Positions 6,940 to 9,874 of a DNA stretch of 9,874 nucleotides are shown here, one piece after another. Source of the DNA: SIG455 sp045659025. GTDB taxonomy: Bacteria; Bacillota; Clostridia; UMGS1810. The notes beneath the pieces are model-generated. The model searched no databases, was not told the DNA's origin, and saw nothing but the letters and a program-made list of their open reading frames with translations. The DNA lies in the NCBI GenBank assembly GCA_045659025.1, contig JAZOWA010000022.1, forward strand, positions 1-9,874. The letters run 5' to 3'. Positions within the stretch are counted from its first letter, which is position 1. Each line of letters begins with the position of its first letter. Made by a program: the position numbers and the translations under genes.

Positions 6940-6967
6940 ATTATACAATGAAAATGAAATAAATCAA
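6940..6967 (-). promoter_or_regulatory. Promoter of mreB/mbl
   Basis: On the minus strand TTGATT (complement of 6962-6967), 16 bases and TATAAT (complement of 6940-6945) form a plausible sigma-A promoter, with initiation near 6933 and a leader of about 30 bases. It is in the divergent 127-base gap with the DUF3343 gene. On the plus strand I see no comparably good promoter for the rightward operon in that gap. Confidence 0.68.
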
Positions 6968-7030
6968 CTCTTTTTTATGTAACAAAAGATTTTTAAGAGG
7001 AATAAACTGTAGATATAAGGATGTGTTTAT

Positions 7031-7288
7031 ATGAAAAAAGTAATATTTGTATTTTCGTCGATGACCTCAGCAATGGGGGTTAAAAATTATCTTAAACGTA
7101 AATATATGAAGGATTCGTTTATTACCCAGGCCCCTTCAAAAATGTCATCCAAGGGGTGTAGTTACGGTCTGTCGGTGTCAGAGGATATGGTGCAGACAGT
7201 GCTTAATGTTGCCAAGGAAAACGGTGTTGCGGTAAGGGGCGTGTTCAATGAAGACGGAACACGCCTTAAGTATGATAATCAAAGCTGA
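7031..7288 (+). CDS. DUF3343 putative Se/S carrier-like small protein
   Basis: This 85-residue cytoplasmic protein resembles DUF3343 (PF11823, 'putative Se/S carrier protein-like'). Its order is an N-terminal strand IFVFSSMTSAMGVKNYLK (5-22), then APSKMSSKGCSYGLSV (34-49), then a helix (51-64) and the closing strand GVAVRGVF (65-72). The single Cys43 sits where the family has its conserved cysteine in a GC-x-Y or CG context. Family members often neighbour cysteine desulfurase-like enzymes, and one follows here; a role as acceptor of sulfur or selenium from that enzyme is inference. AAGGA (7017-7021), 9 bases before the ATG, is a good ribosome binding site. The stop codon overlaps the ribosome binding site of the next gene. 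Similar small folds of other function cannot be excluded. Confidence 0.8.
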   Translation: MKKVIFVFSSMTSAMGVKNYLKRKYMKDSFITQAPSKMSSKGCSYGLSVSEDMVQTVLNVAKENGVAVRGVFNEDGTRLKYDNQS

Positions 7289-7294
7289 GGTGAT
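7287..7294 (+). promoter_or_regulatory. Ribosome binding site for the GTG-started desulfurase, overlapping the upstream stop codon
   Basis: GAGGTGAT at 7287-7294 is a good Shine-Dalgarno sequence, its GAGG ending 9 bases before the GTG at 7300. It includes the last two bases of the DUF3343 TGA (7286-7288). The nearby ATGs at 7295 and 7298 are in another frame and run straight into TGA at 7301, so GTG is the start. The arrangement implies translational coupling. Confidence 0.8.
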
Positions 7295-7299
7295 ATGAT

Positions 7300-8454
7300 G
7301 TGATTTATCTGGATAATAGCGCTACCACCTTTCCCAAGCCCCGTGAGGTGCTATTGCGTATGGATGAGTGTATGCGCAGATACTGTGCCAATCCGGGCCG
7401 TTCAGGGCATCGGTTGAGTAGGCATATAAGTAATGAGATATATGAGTGCAGAGAGAAAATCGCCCGTATGTTCAACGTGTCATTCCCGGGCAATGTGATA
7501 TTTACTTCAAATGCCACAGAATCTCTCAATACTGTTATCAAAGGTATGCTGAAATCGGGGGACCATGTAATAATAACTTCAATGGAGCACAATTCCGTGC
7601 TTCGTCCCGTCCACAAACTGAAAGAGCAGGGGATAGTTGATTATTCCGTAGCCAAAGCCAATATATACGGATATGTGTCTTGTGAGGAGATAGAATCCCT
7701 CATCCGTCCAAATACCCGCCTTGTAGTTATGACCCACGCCTCCAATGTGTGCGGCACCATAAATCCCGTTACAAGTGTGGGAGAGATGGCAAAAAAGCAT
7801 AATATCCCGTTCCTTTTAGATGGTGCCCAGTCAGCAGGTATAATCTCCATAGATATGGAACGTGACAACATCTCCGCTCTTGCTCTACCGGGGCACAAGG
7901 CTCTCTATGGCCCGATGGGTATGGGAGTGCTGTGCCTTAACAAAGGCATCAATCCTGACACATTGAAGGAAGGGGGCACGGGTAGTAATTCCAAGGAAGC
8001 TCGTCAAAGCGACGAGGCGCCCGATAAGTATGAGAGTGGTACTTTGAACGGGGTTGGCATCTGCGGATTGTCTGCGGGGATTGACTTCATCAATCGGGTG
8101 GGTATGGATACTATCTATGACCACGATATGCATCTTGCGGGGATAATGCTGGAAGATTTGTCTGTTATAAAAGGTGTAAATATTCAGGGTTACCTCACCT
8201 GTTCGAATCGTCTTGGCGTAATATCCATCACCATAGACGGCAAAGACCCATCTTATATATCATCAGTGCTTGATAATCACTATGGTATCGCAACGAGAGC
8301 AGGATATCATTGTGCTCCTCTGGCGCATGAGACACTGGGCACTTTTGACACGGGTAGTGTGCGATTTAGCATCGGTGCTTTCAATACCCTGGAGGATATC
8401 AAAACTACGGCCTATGCTATAGGGCGGATAAGCAAAACGGACAGTTCGTATTGA
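7300..8454 (+). CDS. Class V aminotransferase, cysteine desulfurase-like (EF2568/TIGR01977 type)
   Basis: This PLP enzyme of 384 residues probably removes sulfur (or selenium) from cysteine (or selenocysteine) as a protein-bound persulfide. It has the family blocks in order: YLDNSATT (3-10), SNATESLN (70-77), EHNS (96-99), HASNVCGT (146-153), DGAQSAG (174-180), PGHKALYGP (197-205) with Lys200 as the Schiff-base lysine, and RAGYHCAPLAH (333-343). Cys338 is at the position of the catalytic cysteine in SufS/CsdA-like enzymes. The ending GSVRFSIGAFNT (352-363) matches the TIGR01977 group. It starts with GTG behind a coupled ribosome binding site, 11 bases after the DUF3343 gene. There is no IscU, SufU or SelD gene in this closed two-gene unit. 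Cysteine desulfurase versus selenocysteine lyase cannot be decided from sequence. Confidence 0.91.
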   Translation: MIYLDNSATTFPKPREVLLRMDECMRRYCANPGRSGHRLSRHISNEIYECREKIARMFNVSFPGNVIFTSNATESLNTVIKGMLKSGDHVIITSMEHNSVLRPVHKLKEQGIVDYSVAKANIYGYVSCEEIESLIRPNTRLVVMTHASNVCGTINPVTSVGEMAKKHNIPFLLDGAQSAGIISIDMERDNISALALPGHKALYGPMGMGVLCLNKGINPDTLKEGGTGSNSKEARQSDEAPDKYESGTLNGVGICGLSAGIDFINRVGMDTIYDHDMHLAGIMLEDLSVIKGVNIQGYLTCSNRLGVISITIDGKDPSYISSVLDNHYGIATRAGYHCAPLAHETLGTFDTGSVRFSIGAFNTLEDIKTTAYAIGRISKTDSSY

Positions 8455-8472
8455 ACTGTCCGTTGAATTTTT
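8436..8472 (+). terminator. Terminator built partly from the last codons of the desulfurase-like gene
   Basis: AACGGACAGTTC (8436-8447) and GAACTGTCCGTT (8453-8464) form a perfect 12-bp stem with loop GTATT, followed by GAATTTTT. The 5' arm encodes the last residues of the enzyme and the TGA (8452-8454) lies across the loop and 3' arm. On the minus strand the arm is followed by TTTT only, so it may also weakly terminate the deacetylase gene. Confidence 0.85.
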
Positions 8473-8480
8473 GTTGGATG

Positions 8481-9874
8481 TTATTTGGCGTGATAGTGTA
8501 CCTTTCCGGGGACGAAATCCTTGCCCTTCGCCGCCATAAGTTCGCTTACGGTTACAAGCTGGAATCCCTTTTCAGTGAGCTTTCTTATGATTGTTTCAGC
8601 CGCTTCTGCGGTGGAGGGATACAAATCGTGCATCAACACGATATCTCCGTCAACCACCTGATTTATCACAGTATTGGCAATTCCCTGAGGATCTTTCTTC
8701 ATCCAGTCCTCTGTGTCTATTGACCAACCAATAAACGGCTTATCCACTACATTTGCTGCATCGCCAATCTCTGCATAAGGTGCACGGAGAAGCGTGGTGT
8801 CTTTGCCCGTGATTTCCTTCAATGCGTTGCTTGTGCTGTCAATTTCCTGCCTTACTTCACTTGCAGAGAGCTTGGAGAGGTTTACGTGGTTCCAGGTATG
8901 ATTGCCGTATTCACAACCCAACTGGTCACCCCTTGCGATGGTTGACTTCTCTGCACCAACCCTTGCACCTAATACGAAGAAGGTAGCTCTGCCACCCACA
9001 CTTTCAAGGGCATCAAGGATGCGATTGGTGGAGGGCGCATAGGGGCCGTCGTCAAAGGTGAGGGCTACCATAGGACTTCCTGCATCATACTTGGGCGGTG
9101 TATAGCCGGTGATGTTAAGCTTCATATCGGCAAACACCTCGCTCACGGGTACAGATGCAATTACGGCACCCATATCCGAGGGGAAGATTTCTCCTGCACC
9201 GAAGTAGAAAAGGATATTGTTTTCACCAAAGGAGAAATTTTTGAAATTTTCTGCCTTGGGTTTTGTGTTGTCTGTAAAGAGGGGAGTATAAGTCTCCGCA
9301 GCATACTGGGCATTGTTGCCAAAGAATTCTTTTATGTTGTGAGATACCGCAACGGCGAAATTCTCGTTGAATATATCCTCGCTCTTTACCGCTTTGCCCG
9401 TTGAGGTGTTGTATATTCTCGTTCTGTACTGAATATCGTTTAAGTCTCTTAAGGGTGCCACACGGCTGATGGTGTATACCACGCTCACGTATCCGTCTTT
9501 TGCAGGGATGACATTGAAGTTTGCGGTGTATATAGTCCTGTCTTCGCCGGAACCGGTCTTGAACTGCTTGATTTCCTTCTTGAGCTCATCCACAATCTTT
9601 TTTGCATCATCCTCGATTGCCTTGTTAGTTGCATCTGCAATGAGAGGATACTGGATACCTACTGCGAATTTCTTGTTGATTTCGGTTATCTCCTCATAGG
9701 AACCCCAGTTCTGCGGAGGATTGAAAGTAAATGCAAATTCGTCTTTCTTAAACCCCTTGAAACTCTCTGCTGTCTTGCCCTTGTTCAGCATAAATATACC
9801 TGCCACTATAAGTACAAGTATGAGAAGGAAAATAACGGGTTTTGCAGATTTTCTTCTGCTACGTCTTTTCTGTA
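8481..9874 (-). CDS. Membrane-anchored polysaccharide (peptidoglycan) deacetylase, PdaC-like (5' partial)
   Basis: The frame is open to the window edge, so the start lies outside; 463 residues are visible. A basic stretch (QKRRSRRKSAK, visible residues 1-11) and a hydrophobic helix (about 13-28) form a signal anchor, placing the rest outside the cell. Next is a region resembling the DUF4163/DUF3298 module (about 60-255), then a NodB deacetylase domain (about 268-452). NodB motifs are TFDDGP (272-277; base Asp and metal Asp), HTWNH (325-329; metal His pair), RAPYAE (363-368), DTEDW (386-390) and LMHD (413-416; catalytic His). Removing acetyl groups from wall GlcNAc or MurNAc is the family role; B. 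subtilis PdaC has the same architecture. The usual Gly after RxPY is Ala here. A GTG at 9806 would be a poor start because it cuts the membrane helix. Substrate is inferred. Confidence 0.93.
   Translation of the reverse strand, partial: QKRRSRRKSAKPVIFLLILVLIVAGIFMLNKGKTAESFKGFKKDEFAFTFNPPQNWGSYEEITEINKKFAVGIQYPLIADATNKAIEDDAKKIVDELKKEIKQFKTGSGEDRTIYTANFNVIPAKDGYVSVVYTISRVAPLRDLNDIQYRTRIYNTSTGKAVKSEDIFNENFAVAVSHNIKEFFGNNAQYAAETYTPLFTDNTKPKAENFKNFSFGENNILFYFGAGEIFPSDMGAVIASVPVSEVFADMKLNITGYTPPKYDAGSPMVALTFDDGPYAPSTNRILDALESVGGRATFFVLGARVGAEKSTIARGDQLGCEYGNHTWNHVNLSKLSASEVRQEIDSTSNALKEITGKDTTLLRAPYAEIGDAANVVDKPFIGWSIDTEDWMKKDPQGIANTVINQVVDGDIVLMHDLYPSTAEAAETIIRKLTEKGFQLVTVSELMAAKGKDFVPGKVHYHAK

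Noticed and set aside
6904..6948. N-terminal extension of MreB/Mbl by 15 residues
   Set aside because: The GGAGG site lies inside this stretch and the -10 box overlaps its start. The family normally begins with a few residues before IDLGTA.
8451..8723. Plus-strand open frame of 90 codons just after the desulfurase-like gene
   Set aside because: It begins inside the terminator hairpin, runs antisense to the NodB domain and has no Shine-Dalgarno sequence.
1..9874. Mobile element, CRISPR array, tRNA, toxin-antitoxin or phage defence genes
   Set aside because: No transposase, terminal repeats, spaced short repeats, cloverleaf sequences or defence-type domains were seen. Every gene longer than 250 bases belongs to a recognisable housekeeping or metabolic family.

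Overview
This window looks like an ordinary stretch of chromosome from a low-to-moderate GC Firmicute, most likely an uncultured anaerobic gut Clostridium-relative (Oscillospirales or Lachnospirales type). The organism call is inference. It rests on AGGAGG-like ribosome binding sites, sigma-A type TTGAAA/TATAAT promoters, Mbl/MreB-type and PdaC-type cell-wall proteins, an EF2568-type cysteine desulfurase and a uronate catabolic pair. I see no tRNA, rRNA, CRISPR array, insertion sequence or phage gene.

Layout. Bases 1-162 hold the last 53 codons of a probable SGNH/GDSL hydrolase (+). A short gap with no clear promoter leads to alanine racemase alr (+, start best placed at 209), closed by a strong bidirectional terminator (1355-1384). 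Facing it is a flavin reductase-like FMN protein (-, 1403-1900). Next come the minus-strand genes uxaB (4724-3411) and uxaA (3386-1998), which turn tagaturonate/altronate into 2-keto-3-deoxygluconate. They are read from one near-consensus promoter (4783-4811) and end at a hairpin (1966-1994). An EamA/DMT transporter (-, 5766-4840) lies upstream with its own promoter. An MreB/Mbl actin homologue (-, 6903-5896) is a one-gene unit with its own promoter and a strong terminator. Divergent from it is a two-gene plus-strand operon: a DUF3343 putative Se/S carrier-like protein (7031-7288) and a translationally coupled class V aminotransferase/cysteine desulfurase-like enzyme (7300-8454, GTG start). 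The terminator stem of that operon is built from the last codons of the enzyme. The window ends with the 3' part of a membrane-anchored PdaC-like polysaccharide deacetylase (-, 8481 to beyond 9874).

How the genes work together. Three genes concern the cell envelope: D-alanine supply (alr), the cytoskeleton that guides wall synthesis (mreB/mbl) and wall glycan deacetylation (PdaC-like). They are separate transcription units rather than a cluster. uxaB-uxaA is a genuine pathway operon for pectin-derived galacturonate, but the isomerase (uxaC), KDG kinase and KDPG aldolase are not in the window. The DUF3343-desulfurase pair probably handles sulfur or selenium.

I do not see a clearly novel multi-gene system. 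The items most worth a second look are the 12-bp inverted repeat straddling the uxaB promoter, the free-standing DUF3343/desulfurase pair, the palindrome filling the spacer of the transporter promoter, and the terminator embedded in coding sequence.
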